This document shows, one piece after another, positions 25,286 to 36,185 of a stretch of DNA of 64,000 nucleotides (the first letter of the stretch is position 1; the number at the start of each line of letters is the position of its first letter). Position numbers and translations under genes: made by a program. Source of the stretch: Mesorhizobium sp. M3A.F.Ca.ET.080.04.2.1 (GTDB taxonomy: Bacteria; Pseudomonadota; Alphaproteobacteria; Rhizobiales; Rhizobiaceae); the NCBI RefSeq assembly GCF_003952525.1, contig NZ_CP034451.1, forward strand, positions 3,162,001 to 3,226,000, read 5' to 3'. The notes under the pieces are model-generated. The model worked only from the letters and a program-made list of their open reading frames with translations. It made no database searches and was not told where the DNA came from.

Positions 25286-26245
25286 ATGGACCAGCTTGCT
25301 CCTACCGAGAAATATTCCCCCTACCGATTTTTTTCCGCCGAGCAATGGTCACAATTCCGCGCCGATACGCCGCTGACACTGACCGAGGACGAGATCCACC
25401 GGCTGCGTTCGCTCAACGATCCGGTCGACCTCGAAGAGGTCAAACGCATCTATCTGTCGCTGTCGCGCCTGCTCTCGGCGCATGTCGAGGCAAGCCAGCT
25501 CCTGTTTCGCCAGCGCCAGGCCTTCTTCAACGCCGAGGATGCGACCAAGACGCCCTTCATCATCGGCATCGCCGGCTCGGTCGCCGTCGGCAAGTCGACC
25601 ACGGCACGCGTGCTGAAGGAACTTCTGGCGCGCTGGCCCTCGAGCCCCAAGGTCGATCTCATCACCACCGACGGTTTCCTTTTGCCGAACGAGATCCTGC
25701 GCCGCGACAATCTGATGGAGCGCAAGGGCTTTCCTGAAAGCTACGATGTCGGCGCGCTGCTGCGCTTCCTGTCGGGCATCAAATCGGCGCAACGCAATGT
25801 GCGGGCGCCGGTCTACTCGCACCTCACCTATGACGTCATCCCCGGCGAATTCGTCACCATCGACCGGCCGGACATATTGATCTTCGAGGGCATCAACGTG
25901 CTGCAGCCGGGCAAGCTGCCGAAGGACGGCAAGATCGTGCCGTTCCTGTCCGATTTCTTCGACTTCGCGATCTATATCGATGCCGACGAGACGCTGATCC
26001 ACCAGTGGTACATCCAGCGCTTCATGCGGCTGCGCGAGACGGCCTTCCGCAATCCGGAATCCTTCTTCCACCGCTATTCGCAACTGTCGCAGGACGCCGC
26101 GCGCGCCATCGCCGAAGGTCTGTGGGCCAATATCAACCTGAAGAACCTGCGCGAGAACATCCTGCCGACACGGGCGCGGGCCGACCTTATCCTGCGCAAG
26201 GGCGCCAACCACCTTGTCGAGGAAGTGGCGCTGCGGAAATTGTGA
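25286..26245 (+). CDS. coaA: Pantothenate kinase, type I
   Basis: A 319-residue kinase making 4'-phosphopantothenate, the first committed step of coenzyme A synthesis. Walker A is GSVAVGKST at residues 97-105, and TTDGFL plus [10 protein letters not shown] are family motifs. The start ATG at 25286 gives [16 protein letters not shown]. Downstream of hisE as in other Rhizobiales; the repeats between them may separate the transcripts. Confidence 0.96.
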   Translation: MDQLAPTEKYSPYRFFSAEQWSQFRADTPLTLTEDEIHRLRSLNDPVDLEEVKRIYLSLSRLLSAHVEASQLLFRQRQAFFNAEDATKTPFIIGIAGSVAVGKSTTARVLKELLARWPSSPKVDLITTDGFLLPNEILRRDNLMERKGFPESYDVGALLRFLSGIKSAQRNVRAPVYSHLTYDVIPGEFVTIDRPDILIFEGINVLQPGKLPKDGKIVPFLSDFFDFAIYIDADETLIHQWYIQRFMRLRETAFRNPESFFHRYSQLSQDAARAIAEGLWANINLKNLRENILPTRARADLILRKGANHLVEEVALRKL

Positions 26246-26323
26246 CGACTGGGTTAACGGGGCTTTAGGCAATCCGGGCTTAGCTTCCGGCCGGCAACTT
26301 TAGCGGGTGTCGGGAGCAACCTG

Positions 26324-27361
26324 GTGAACAAGGTGAGCAATGCCGCGGGCCGCAGGACCCCGGCCTATTCCCTGGTTATTCCTATCTTCAATGAAGAAGC
26401 GGTGCTGCCGCTGCTGGTGCGCCGGATCACGGCTTTGCTCGACAGGCTGGACGCAAGCGGCGAAGCCATCTTCGTCGACGATGGCAGCCGTGACACCAGC
26501 GCCATTTTCCTGCGCGGGATGGTCGTCGAGGAGCCGCGCTTCCGTCTTATCGAGCTGTCTCGCAACTTCGGCCATCAGATCGCGATCACGGCTGGCATGG
26601 ACGCCGCCGCTGGCGACGCCGTGATCGTCCTGGATGGCGACCTTCAAGATCCGCCAGAAGTGGTGCTCGATCTCATTGCCAAGTGGAAGGAAGGCTACGA
26701 GATCGTCTACGCCCGACGCGTCAAGCGCGAAGGCGAGTCCCTGTTCAAGCGAATGACCGCCAAGCTGTTCTACCGCGTGCTGGAACACATGACCTCGGTC
26801 ACCATCCCGCGCGATGTAGGCGATTTCCGACTTGTCGGGCGCAAGGCGCTGGAGACCTTCAAGAGCATGCCCGAGCGCGATCGCTTCGTGCGCGGCATGT
26901 TCGGCTGGATGGGCTTCAGGCAGACCGCGGTGCCGTTCGAGCGGCCGATGCGAGCGGCCGGGGAAACCAAATATCCGTTCTGGAAAATGACGCGGCTGGC
27001 GGTGCACGGCATCATGAGCTTTTCAGACAAACCGCTGCGCCTTTCGCTGTGGGTAGGCCTCGCCATTGCCGGCGTCGCTGCCCTGCTCGGCCTCTATGCC
27101 CTGTTTTCGTGGCTTTTCGTCAGCGGTGTCGTCCATGGCTGGACGTCGACAGTGGTGATCATCTCCTTCCTGTCAGGCATCAACCTCTTCATGACCGGCA
27201 TCATCGGCCTTTATGTCGGGGGCATCCACGCCGAGGTGAAGCGCAGGCCCCTCTATGTGATCGATCGCCTGAACGGCTTCGAGGAAGCGATCTCCGCGAT
27301 GACCAATGCCGAAGCCTCGAAGGATCGGCCGACGGCGACGCGCGAGCAGCGCTTCGGCTGA
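26324..27361 (+). CDS. Family 2 glycosyltransferase (DPM1/GtrB-like)
   Basis: A 345-residue enzyme with an N-terminal GT2 domain (SLVIPIFNEEAVLPLLV, FVDDGSRDTS, DGDLQDPPEVV, REGESLFKRM) and two hydrophobic segments near residues 240-265 and 275-305, the layout of polyprenyl-phosphate glycosyltransferases. Start is GTG with GGGAG upstream. It probably loads a sugar on undecaprenyl phosphate for the membrane protein encoded next (27376). The sugar is unknown. Confidence 0.88.
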   Translation: MNKVSNAAGRRTPAYSLVIPIFNEEAVLPLLVRRITALLDRLDASGEAIFVDDGSRDTSAIFLRGMVVEEPRFRLIELSRNFGHQIAITAGMDAAAGDAVIVLDGDLQDPPEVVLDLIAKWKEGYEIVYARRVKREGESLFKRMTAKLFYRVLEHMTSVTIPRDVGDFRLVGRKALETFKSMPERDRFVRGMFGWMGFRQTAVPFERPMRAAGETKYPFWKMTRLAVHGIMSFSDKPLRLSLWVGLAIAGVAALLGLYALFSWLFVSGVVHGWTSTVVIISFLSGINLFMTGIIGLYVGGIHAEVKRRPLYVIDRLNGFEEAISAMTNAEASKDRPTATREQRFG

Positions 27362-27375
27362 CGTTGGGACAGGCT

Positions 27376-28971
27376 ATGGAATCCCAAAGAACGTATGCTG
27401 CGGCCGAGGCACTTGCGGAGCAGCGCGCGATGTCCGCAGTCCAGGATCGCACGGTGGCGAGTCTTTCGAACGTCACCGGCCGGGTGCGCCATTTATGGGT
27501 CATGGTTTCCTGCCTATTGGTTCTGGCGATTGCTGTGCCATGGCAAACGCGGTGGGGTACGATACCCGACACAAGCTGGATCATCACCATGTGCGAGCGC
27601 GTGCTGGCTGGGGATCGCTTGTACGTCGACCTCATAGAGACCAATCCGCCCTTTACCATATGGCTGTACCTGCCGGCGGTTTATCTCGCCAACATCCTTG
27701 GCGTGGCTCCCGAATATGTGGTCCATGGCTACTCTTACGCCATCTGCATTTTCGGCTTGGGCTTTGCCGGCTTTGTAGCCCATCGCGCCCAGTTTCCCGG
27801 GAATTCCGAACTCTCCGCCTTTCTCCCGATGTTCCTGGCCCTGCTTGTGGTGTTTCCCGGCAATAGTTTCAGCGAGCGCGAGAATTTGGGAATAGCCATG
27901 TTCTTGCCGCTGCTGGTCCTTGATGCATGGCGCGCATCGGAGGACCGGAGGTCGGAGCCCGATTGGTGGTTGGCGGCGGCGGCCGGCCTCTCCGGCAGCA
28001 TCATGGTTCTGGTGAAACCTTACTACGCGCTCATGGTCGTGGCGCCGGCGCTCTACGTCGCCTGGCGCCGGGGCAGCATCAGACACTTGTTCGCCATCGA
28101 ATATTGGGTCGCTGGCATTGCCTGTCTGACTTACCTGACGGCGGTATTTTGCCTTTACCCAGAATTCATCCGCGACCTCTATCCGAAGCTCGCCGACACA
28201 TATTTGCGCTACAAGTGGTACGTGCCGACAATCCTTACCTATGGCGGCGCATACCTGGTCTCCCTCTGCTTTCTCATGCGCTTGCAAACCGGCCGGGCGC
28301 TGCCGCCTCTGGTGATGGTGCCGGCGGTCGCATCCGCTGCCGCCTTGGTGCCCCTGATCTACCAAGGAAAAGGCTGGCCCTATCATGCCTATCCGGCCGT
28401 CGTCCTGCTCCTGGGCTCGATCCTATGCAGCGTCGCCACACGGCCACCCGGCATGACGCGCATGTCCCTTGCGCAGAAAATCCTCTTGGGGGCTGTGATT
28501 GCATCAAATTGGCTGCCCTTCGCGACGACCCAGAAGCCTGGATCGGATTTCGTTGCGACCATACGTGCCGCCGTCGATCATCCCACGGTCGGCCTAATCG
28601 GCTCCGGCGTTCAAATCGGCCACCCGCTCACCCGAATGCTCGACGGACGATGGATATCGGCCTATTGCAGTGATTGGTTTGGCAGCTTCGCCAGCGCATT
28701 CGCGCAATCGGAACGCGCCCGGGGAGACGCAGTCGACGCAGCTCGGCATGAGGCGCTCGAACGCAGTTATCTCAATGCCAAGATCAAGAATTTCGAGACA
28801 AAGAAACCTGATCTGATCCTTATCCAGAAGGCGGACACCTTCTGGATCGCGCAAGTGATGAAGCGTGGCGATTTCGCCAACTTCATGAAGGACTATCAAT
28901 TGCTTACCGAGGATCAAAGCGTAGGTGTCTATATTCGCAGCGGTTCGCGAAAACTGGGCGCGAGTGGGTGA
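27376..28971 (+). CDS. Multi-spanning membrane protein, probable lipid-linked glycosyltransferase
   Basis: A 531-residue protein with about ten hydrophobic segments and the N-terminal sequence DTSWIITMCERVLAGDRLY with LIETNPPFTIWLYLPAV, the pattern of GT-C type (GT39/GT83-like) transferases that use polyprenyl-phosphate sugars. It follows the GT2 gene by 14 nt and is thus its likely partner in modifying a surface polysaccharide or lipid A. Codon use is richer in A and T than in the neighbours, a hint of acquisition. Confidence 0.7.
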   Translation: MESQRTYAAAEALAEQRAMSAVQDRTVASLSNVTGRVRHLWVMVSCLLVLAIAVPWQTRWGTIPDTSWIITMCERVLAGDRLYVDLIETNPPFTIWLYLPAVYLANILGVAPEYVVHGYSYAICIFGLGFAGFVAHRAQFPGNSELSAFLPMFLALLVVFPGNSFSERENLGIAMFLPLLVLDAWRASEDRRSEPDWWLAAAAGLSGSIMVLVKPYYALMVVAPALYVAWRRGSIRHLFAIEYWVAGIACLTYLTAVFCLYPEFIRDLYPKLADTYLRYKWYVPTILTYGGAYLVSLCFLMRLQTGRALPPLVMVPAVASAAALVPLIYQGKGWPYHAYPAVVLLLGSILCSVATRPPGMTRMSLAQKILLGAVIASNWLPFATTQKPGSDFVATIRAAVDHPTVGLIGSGVQIGHPLTRMLDGRWISAYCSDWFGSFASAFAQSERARGDAVDAARHEALERSYLNAKIKNFETKKPDLILIQKADTFWIAQVMKRGDFANFMKDYQLLTEDQSVGVYIRSGSRKLGASG

Positions 28972-28974
28972 CAC

Positions 28975-29586
28975 TCAGCGGCAGACCCGCCGCAGCGTCA
29001 GGTTGATGCGGCCGCCGTTCTTCAATAGAGCCGAGGTCGCCGGATAGATGCGGTCGACGCCGTGGAAGGCGAGGCGCCCCTCGCCGCCGAGCACGACGAC
29101 ATCGCCGCTTTTGAGCCTGAACGACTTCGTCGCACCGTCGCGCGTGGTCTGACCGACGCGGAAAAGGCAGTCGTCTCCCAGGGACACGGAGACCACGGGT
29201 GCGGCGAAATCCTGCTCGTCGCGGTCCTGGTGCAGGCCCATTTTGGCGTCGCTCGAATAGAAATTGACGAGGCAGGCTTCCGGCGGGTGCGGATAGGCCG
29301 ACACCTCGCGCCAAAGCTGCATCAAGGCCTCGGGGATCGGTGGCCAGGGCTGGCCGGTGACCGGATGCGTCGGCTGGTAGCGATAGCCGCGCTCCTTGTC
29401 GGTCACCCAGCCCAACGCGCCGCAATTGGTCATGCGCACGCTCATTTCCTTGCCCGTGCGCGGCATGGCCGGCACGTAAAGGGGTGCAGCCTGCACCACG
29501 CGCCTGATTTCTTCGACCAGAGCTTCCTGGGCCGGGCGGGAAAGATAAGCCGGCATATGGCGAACGCCCTTGGGCAGAACGAGCAT
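28975..29586 (-). CDS. alkB: AlkB-type DNA/RNA demethylase
   Basis: A 203-residue 2-oxoglutarate/Fe(II) dioxygenase. Fe ligands are in MGLHQDRDE (His-X-Asp) and AFHGVDR, and the 2-oxoglutarate Arg is in INLTLRR. The N-terminal CGALGWVTD and RYQP strands match AlkB. It reverses alkylation damage. Start ATG 29586; a GTG at 29637 would add 17 residues. It is convergent with the membrane protein, three nt apart. Confidence 0.9.
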   Translation of the reverse strand: MLVLPKGVRHMPAYLSRPAQEALVEEIRRVVQAAPLYVPAMPRTGKEMSVRMTNCGALGWVTDKERGYRYQPTHPVTGQPWPPIPEALMQLWREVSAYPHPPEACLVNFYSSDAKMGLHQDRDEQDFAAPVVSVSLGDDCLFRVGQTTRDGATKSFRLKSGDVVVLGGEGRLAFHGVDRIYPATSALLKNGGRINLTLRRVCR

Positions 29587-29707
29587 GCGAGTTGATCCGA
29601 TGAATTTTGCCGGATCATGCCACCCGGCGAGAGGCACCGCGACCCGAAAGAGCTTGCCCTTCGAGGATCGAGCGGTTCAGCTGTTCACCGCTCCAGGTTT
29701 TGTTTTA

Positions 29708-29752
29708 CGCCATTCCGGTGGGAAAACCGCTACGCACTTTTCCTGGAATGGC
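29708..29752. repeat. Palindromic intergenic repeat (CCATTCC-type, copy 3)
   Basis: GCCATTCC...GGAATGGC arms around GTGGGAAAACCGCTACGCAC and TTTTCC. It ends one nt before the arfB stop codon, so it can serve as the 3' hairpin of that message. Confidence 0.75.
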
Positions 29753-30202
29753 CTAGTCGCTGTCGACCCGGCCGCGCAGCTTCTTGACCGTCGAGCGACC
29801 GGCCTTGGTCTTGAGGCGGCGTTCGACGGCGCCTTTCGAAGGTTTGGTCTTCTTGCGCGGCGGCGGTGGCGGCTCAGCCGCTTTCATGACCAGCGCGGTC
29901 AGCCGGGCCCTGGCGTCAGCGCGGTTCTGCTCCTGGGTGCGGAAGCGGCCGGCCTCGATGACGACGACGCCGTCCTTGGTGGCGCGCTGGCCGGCGAACT
30001 TGATCGTTCGCTGCCGCACGCGCTCGGAAAGGCCCGGCGCGTTCGCCGCGTCGAAGCGCAGTTGCACCGCGGTCGCCACCTTGTTGACATTCTGGCCGCC
30101 CGGGCCGGAGGACCGGATGAAATCCTCGCGCAGATCACCGGGGCTGATGACAGCCTCGTCGGCGATGATGATCTTGTCGTCGGCGTTCATGCGCGCAGTC
30201 AT
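29753..30202 (-). CDS. arfB: Alternative ribosome-rescue hydrolase ArfB
   Basis: A 149-residue stop-codon-independent peptidyl-tRNA hydrolase. GGQ is at residues 35-37 in SSGPGGQNVNK, and the basic C-terminal tail (PRKKTKPSKGAVERRLKTKA) fits the mRNA channel of stalled ribosomes. It is the usual length for ArfB (YaeJ), much shorter than RF1/RF2. It lies between alkB and pckA. Confidence 0.93.
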   Translation of the reverse strand: MTARMNADDKIIIADEAVISPGDLREDFIRSSGPGGQNVNKVATAVQLRFDAANAPGLSERVRQRTIKFAGQRATKDGVVVIEAGRFRTQEQNRADARARLTALVMKAAEPPPPPRKKTKPSKGAVERRLKTKAGRSTVKKLRGRVDSD

Positions 30203-30216
30203 GACGCGGCGGCGAG

Positions 30217-30246
30217 AAAAAGAAAAGGCCCGGCCGGAGCCGGGCC
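30217..30246 (-). terminator. Rho-independent terminator of pckA
   Basis: On the minus strand, GGCCCGGC-TCCG-GCCGGGCC is an 8-bp GC stem followed by TTTTCTTTTTC (30226-30217). It begins 25 nt after the pckA stop. Confidence 0.85.
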
Positions 30247-30271
30247 CGAATCGGCAACAATGCGACGGCCG

Positions 30272-31882
<1,611 letters not shown>

Positions 31883-31971
31883 CAACTGTTCCTCTCTGGA
31901 TTGGCCGCGCCAGCTTGGCGAATGTCTCAAGGCCGGCCAGGGTGCCTAGATGGTGAGAACCAGAAAAGCCG

Positions 31972-32029
31972 AATGATATCAAATCATTAATCGATTTAAA
32001 AAATTTGAAAGTTGTTTAAATCGTTTAAA
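31972..32029. promoter_or_regulatory. Operator candidates at the pckA-chvI intergenic region
   Basis: The 342-nt gap between pckA and chvI is AT-rich here. It has AATGAT-N5-ATCATT (31972-31988) and two CG-centred near-palindromes, TTAATCGATTTAA (31987-31999) and TTTAAATCGTTTAAA (32015-32029). CG-centred sites suit a LacI-family regulator such as PckR, which controls pckA in Sinorhizobium; that match is from memory. Nothing else was recognised in the gap. Confidence 0.5.
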
Positions 32030-32224
32030 TGTGCAAAAAGTCACAGAGGTTGCCCAAAGGATTGGCAGGCTTCGATCGTCCAATCCCGAGTCGGGTGCGA
32101 TCGTGTGTAGCGGCAGGCTGTCCGTGACTTCGGACGGCGCCTATGCCACATTTTGTACCCAATTTGTCCTGCAAAAGCCCCTTCTCGACGACAGAAGGGA
32201 CAGCCCATGAGGGAGCCGCTTGAA

Positions 32225-32926
32225 ATGGCAACAATCGCGCTTGTCGATGACGACCGCAACATTCTGACTTCGGTGTCGATCGCGCTCGAGTCCGAGGGCT
32301 ATCGGGTCGAGACCTACACGGATGGTGCGTCGGCACTGGAAGGCCTGGCGGCGCGTCCGCCGAACCTTGCCATCCTCGACATCAAGATGCCGCGCATGGA
32401 CGGCATGGAACTGCTGCGGCGCATGCGGCAGAAATCCGACCTGCCGGTGATCTTCCTGACCTCGAAGGACGATGAGATCGACGAGCTGTTCGGCCTCAAG
32501 ATGGGCGCCGACGATTTCATCCGCAAACCCTTCTCGCAGCGCCTGCTGGTCGAGCGGGTGCGCGCGGTGCTGCGCCGCACCAGCGCCCGCGAGGCGGCGG
32601 CCAAGGCGCCAAGCCAGCAGGCGCGCTCGCTCGAGCGCGGCCAACTCGTGATGGACCAAGAGCGGCACACCTGCACCTGGAAGGGCGAGCCGGTGACGCT
32701 GACGGTGACCGAGTTCCTGATCCTGCATTCGCTGGCGCAACGGCCAGGTGTGGTAAAAAGCCGTGATGCGCTGATGGACTCAGCCTATGATGAGCAGGTG
32801 TATGTCGATGATCGCACCATCGACAGCCACATCAAGCGGCTGCGCAAGAAGTTCAAGGCGGTCGATGACGACTTCGAGATGATCGAAACCCTTTACGGAG
32901 TGGGATACCGGTTCCGCGAAGCTTGA
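32225..32926 (+). CDS. chvI: Response regulator ChvI
   Basis: A 233-residue OmpR-type regulator. The phosphoacceptor Asp52 is in [12 protein letters not shown], Lys near 102 in FIRKPFS, and the C-terminal winged helix ends [12 protein letters not shown]. The start at 32225 matches the known ChvI N-terminus ([13 protein letters not shown]); an ATG at 32207 is the alternative. With ChvG it controls exopolysaccharide, envelope and acid-response genes in rhizobia. Its stop codon lies inside a heptamer repeat that can form a hairpin before chvG. Confidence 0.95.
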   Translation: MATIALVDDDRNILTSVSIALESEGYRVETYTDGASALEGLAARPPNLAILDIKMPRMDGMELLRRMRQKSDLPVIFLTSKDDEIDELFGLKMGADDFIRKPFSQRLLVERVRAVLRRTSAREAAAKAPSQQARSLERGQLVMDQERHTCTWKGEPVTLTVTEFLILHSLAQRPGVVKSRDALMDSAYDEQVYVDDRTIDSHIKRLRKKFKAVDDDFEMIETLYGVGYRFREA

Positions 32927-33016
32927 ATGGTGAATGGTGAATGGTGAATGGTGCGAGCGGCACCTATGATCCGGCTCTCTTGAGCGCCCATTGTTCCATT
33001 CACCATTCACCATTCA
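32924..33016. repeat. Inverted heptamer arrays between chvI and chvG
   Basis: Four tandem TGAATGG units (32924-32951) face three tandem CCATTCA units (32996-33016) across 44 nt. The first unit contains the chvI TGA stop. The 21-bp stem would be a strong hairpin between the two coding regions and could lower readthrough or stabilise the upstream message. Copy number may vary between strains. Confidence 0.85.
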
Positions 33017-33045
33017 CCCTTAACCAGGACAGGGACTGCTATTCG

Positions 33046-34830
33046 ATGGCAGTGGAGACAGAGCGAGTCAGGCGGATGGGCGCGGGGAAGCGCCCATCGC
33101 GGATTCTGCCCGCCTTCGTGTCGAAGGTCACGGTGCCGATGCGCCGCTTCCTCGGCCACCACATCTTCTCCAGCCTGACGCGGCGCATTCTGTTCCTCAA
33201 CCTGGCCGGCCTCGCCGTGCTGGTGACGGGCATCCTCTATCTCAACACCTTTCGAGACGGGCTGATCGACGCGCGGGTGGAAAGCCTGATGACGCAAGGC
33301 GAGATCATCGCCGGCGCCATCGCCGCCTCGGCGACGGTCGAGACGGATTCGATCAGCATCGATCCGGAAAAGCTGCTCGAGCTGCAGGCCGGCGAAAGCC
33401 TGGGGCCCGGCTCCGACCAGCTCGACAATCTCGATTTCCCGATCAATCCGGAGCGCGTCGCCCCGGTGCTGCGGCGACTGATCTCGCCGACCCGGACGCG
33501 CGCCCGCATCTATGACCGGGACGCCAACCTTCTGCTCGATTCGCGCCACCTCTATTCGCGCGGCCAGATCCTGCGCTACGACCTGCCGCCCGTCGACGAC
33601 GAGGAACCGGGGGTTTTGGAACGTGTCGAAAAATTCGTGTTCGACTTCTTCCGCAACAAGGATCTGCCGATCTATCACGAGCAACCCGGCGGCAACGGCG
33701 CGGCGTTCCCGGAAGTGGTCAAGGCGCTGACCGGCAGCCCTTCCACCATCGTGCGGGTGAGCGAGCAGGGCGAGCAGATCGTCTCGGTCGCGGTGCCGAT
33801 CCAGCGCTTCCGCGCCGTGCTCGGCGTGCTGATGCTGTCGACCGAAGGCGGCGACATCGACAAGATCGTCGCTGCGGAGCGCAAGGCGATCCTGCGCGTC
33901 TTCGGCGTCGCCGCCCTGGTCACCGCGATCCTGTCGATGCTGCTCGCCTCGACCATCGCCAACCCTCTGCGGCGGCTGTCCGCCGCTGCGGTGCGCGTGC
34001 GGCGCGGCATCAAGAGCCGCGAGGAGATACCCGACTTTTCCGACCGGCAGGACGAGATCGGCAATCTGTCGATCGCGGTGCGCGACATGACCAACGCGCT
34101 CTATGCCCGCATCGAGGCGATCGAGAGCTTCGCCGCCGATGTGTCGCACGAACTGAAGAACCCGCTGACGTCGCTGCGCAGCGCTGTGGAAACGCTGCCT
34201 TTGGCGAAGAACGAAAATTCGCGCGGGCGGCTGATGGAGATCATCCAGCACGACGTGAAGCGGCTCGACCGGCTGATCACCGACATTTCCGACGCTTCGC
34301 GTCTCGACGCCGAGCTGGCGCGCGAAGATGCCGGCACGGTCGACCTGAAGAAGTTCGTCACCGATCTGATCGCCGTCTCGCGCGAGACGACCCGCCACAA
34401 GAAGGCGGTCGAGATCGAGCTCAAGATCGGCAAGCTGCCGCAAGGGGTCAAGGGCTATTTCGTGGTCGGCCACGACCTCAGGATCGGCCAGGTCATCACC
34501 AACCTGATCGAAAACGCGCGTTCCTTCGTGCCCGAAGAGCATGGCCACATCACGGTGTCGCTGGCGCGCGCCGGCAAGTTCAACATCATCACCGTCGACG
34601 ACAACGGTCCTGGCATCCGGGCCGAGAACATCGACCGCATCTTCGAGCGCTTCTATACCGACCGGCCGGCCGGCGAGGCGTTCGGGCAGAATTCCGGCCT
34701 CGGCCTGTCGATCAGCCGCCAGATCGTCGAGGCGCATGGCGGCACGCTGACAGCCGAGAACATCCCAGGCACCAAGCCCGGCGAGATCAAGGGCGCGCGC
34801 TTCGTCGTGACAATGCCCGCCGAAGGCTGA
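33046..34830 (+). CDS. chvG: Sensor histidine kinase ChvG (ExoS)
   Basis: A 594-residue membrane kinase. A first membrane segment (ILFLNLAGLAVLVTGILYL) is near residue 50, followed by a long periplasmic domain, a second membrane segment (FGVAALVTAILSMLLAST) and HAMP. His368 is in DVSHELKNPLTSLR, and N, G1 and G2 boxes follow (NLIENA, DDNGPGI, GLGLSIS). It phosphorylates ChvI; in rhizobia its periplasmic inhibitor is ExoR. Start at 33046 excludes the repeat-derived codons upstream. Confidence 0.94.
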   Translation: MAVETERVRRMGAGKRPSRILPAFVSKVTVPMRRFLGHHIFSSLTRRILFLNLAGLAVLVTGILYLNTFRDGLIDARVESLMTQGEIIAGAIAASATVETDSISIDPEKLLELQAGESLGPGSDQLDNLDFPINPERVAPVLRRLISPTRTRARIYDRDANLLLDSRHLYSRGQILRYDLPPVDDEEPGVLERVEKFVFDFFRNKDLPIYHEQPGGNGAAFPEVVKALTGSPSTIVRVSEQGEQIVSVAVPIQRFRAVLGVLMLSTEGGDIDKIVAAERKAILRVFGVAALVTAILSMLLASTIANPLRRLSAAAVRVRRGIKSREEIPDFSDRQDEIGNLSIAVRDMTNALYARIEAIESFAADVSHELKNPLTSLRSAVETLPLAKNENSRGRLMEIIQHDVKRLDRLITDISDASRLDAELAREDAGTVDLKKFVTDLIAVSRETTRHKKAVEIELKIGKLPQGVKGYFVVGHDLRIGQVITNLIENARSFVPEEHGHITVSLARAGKFNIITVDDNGPGIRAENIDRIFERFYTDRPAGEAFGQNSGLGLSISRQIVEAHGGTLTAENIPGTKPGEIKGARFVVTMPAEG

Positions 34831-34843
34831 CCTCGGGCGAGCT

Positions 34844-35305
34844 ATGGCAGATCCAGCCGCGAAGCCACTCAACATCCATGGGACGGCGATCCTGATCGGC
34901 GAGCGCGGCGTGCTGATCGTCGGGCCGTCCGGCTCGGGCAAGACGACATTGGCCCTGGCGCTGATCGACCATTGCCGCGCGCGAGCGCAGTTCGCCCGGC
35001 TGGTCGGCGACGACCAGTTGTTTGCAAGCTGTCACGGCGGCCGGCTAGTCTGCCGTACCCCCGCCACCATCGCCGGCCTGGTCGAGGTGCCCGGCATCGG
35101 ACCGCAGCCAGTGCCCTTCGAGCCGGCCGCTGTAATCGACCTCGCCGTGCGCTTGGTGGAACGGAGCGAGACGGCGCGTCTGCAGGACGAAGCGACCGAG
35201 GAGTTCGCCGGTTGTGCGGTTCCGATTGTCGATGTTGTCCGACAAAACGCCACATCCGCGCTGCCGGTTGTGATGGCGCGGCTCTCGGCCCGGCTTTTTT
35301 CATGA
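34844..35305 (+). CDS. hprK: HPr kinase/phosphorylase, short alphaproteobacterial form
   Basis: A 153-residue HprK-type kinase. The P-loop GPSGSGKTT is at residues 27-35, and the catalytic acidic VGDDQLF and VEVPGIG segments follow. The N-terminal domain of Gram-positive HprK is absent, which is normal in this class. It phosphorylates a serine in HPr (Ser55 here). It lies between chvG and the EIIA/HPr genes, linking the PTS to the ChvG/ChvI system. Confidence 0.93.
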   Translation: MADPAAKPLNIHGTAILIGERGVLIVGPSGSGKTTLALALIDHCRARAQFARLVGDDQLFASCHGGRLVCRTPATIAGLVEVPGIGPQPVPFEPAAVIDLAVRLVERSETARLQDEATEEFAGCAVPIVDVVRQNATSALPVVMARLSARLFS

Positions 35306-35471
35306 CCCGGCGCGGATTTTTTTGTTGCAATGCGTCAAAATGGCTCGGGCCGGCGCAATTTTGGGCTTGTCAACCGGCCGCGCGTCGACAAGATAGCGCT
35401 CCCGCCGCCTGGAATGGCCGGCGAACATAAGATACGCCTGTGAAAACGGCGATGACGGGAGCCTTCAACGA

Positions 35472-35873
35472 ATGATCGGACTCGTGCTCGTGACGCACGG
35501 TCAACTCGCCAACGAGTTCCGGCATGCCGTAGAACATGTGGTGGGACCACAGGACAATTTCGAAACCGTTGCGATCGGCGCCGACGACGACATGGAGAAG
35601 CGCCGCGCTGACATCGTCGACGCAGTCGCGCGCGTCGATACCGGAGCCGGCGTCATCGTGCTCACCGACATGTTCGGCGGCACGCCCTCCAACCTCGCCA
35701 TCTCCGTGATGGAATCCGGCCGCACCGAGGTGATCGCCGGCATGAACCTGCCGATGCTGATCAAGCTGTCGTCGGTTCGCAAGGGCGACAACATGGCCGC
35801 CGCGCTCGACGAGGCGCAGGCAGCGGGCCGCAAATACATCAACGTCGCCAGCCAGCTTCTGAGCAGCAAATGA
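35472..35873 (+). CDS. PTS EIIA of the mannose/fructose family
   Basis: A 133-residue soluble EIIA. The phosphorylated His9 is in LVLVTHGQL, and TDMFGGTPSNLA is the family's active-site loop. No EIIB or EIIC gene is near, so it is part of a regulatory rather than a transport PTS, as in other Rhizobiales. Its stop overlaps the HPr ATG by four nt. Confidence 0.92.
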   Translation: MIGLVLVTHGQLANEFRHAVEHVVGPQDNFETVAIGADDDMEKRRADIVDAVARVDTGAGVIVLTDMFGGTPSNLAISVMESGRTEVIAGMNLPMLIKLSSVRKGDNMAAALDEAQAAGRKYINVASQLLSSK

Positions 35874-36166
35874 ACACCCAGGCGCCGGAGAAGGACGAGG
35901 TGGTGCGGGAGTTTCCGATCGTCAACCAGCGCGGCCTGCATGCCCGCGCCTCGGCCAAGTTCGTCCAGGTCGCAAGCGGCTTCGATGCCACCATCCATGT
36001 CGAAAAGGATGGCGTGAAGGTGGGCGGGACCTCGATCATGGGCCTGATGATGCTGGCGGCAAGCCCCGGCTATTCGATCCGTGTCACCGCCACCGGACGG
36101 GAAGCCGGACCTGCCATGGACGCGCTGGAACAGCTGGTCGCTTCGCGCTTCGGCGAGGAAATCTGA
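35870..36166 (+). CDS. PTS phosphocarrier HPr
   Basis: A 98-residue HPr with the phosphoacceptor His24 in NQRGLHARAS and the regulatory Ser55 in GGTSIMGLMML, the target of HprK. An N-terminal extension of about ten residues precedes the usual start. It is coupled to the EIIA gene and followed by a large array of palindromic repeats. Confidence 0.94.
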   Translation: MNTQAPEKDEVVREFPIVNQRGLHARASAKFVQVASGFDATIHVEKDGVKVGGTSIMGLMMLAASPGYSIRVTATGREAGPAMDALEQLVASRFGEEI

Positions 36167-36185
36167 CGGCAGTCTTTGGTTCGAC

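Noticed and set aside
27376..28971. A single 762-residue protein from 26683 to 28971
   Set aside because: The first 231 codons are antisense-like composition in another frame of the GT2 gene; the membrane protein starts at 27376.
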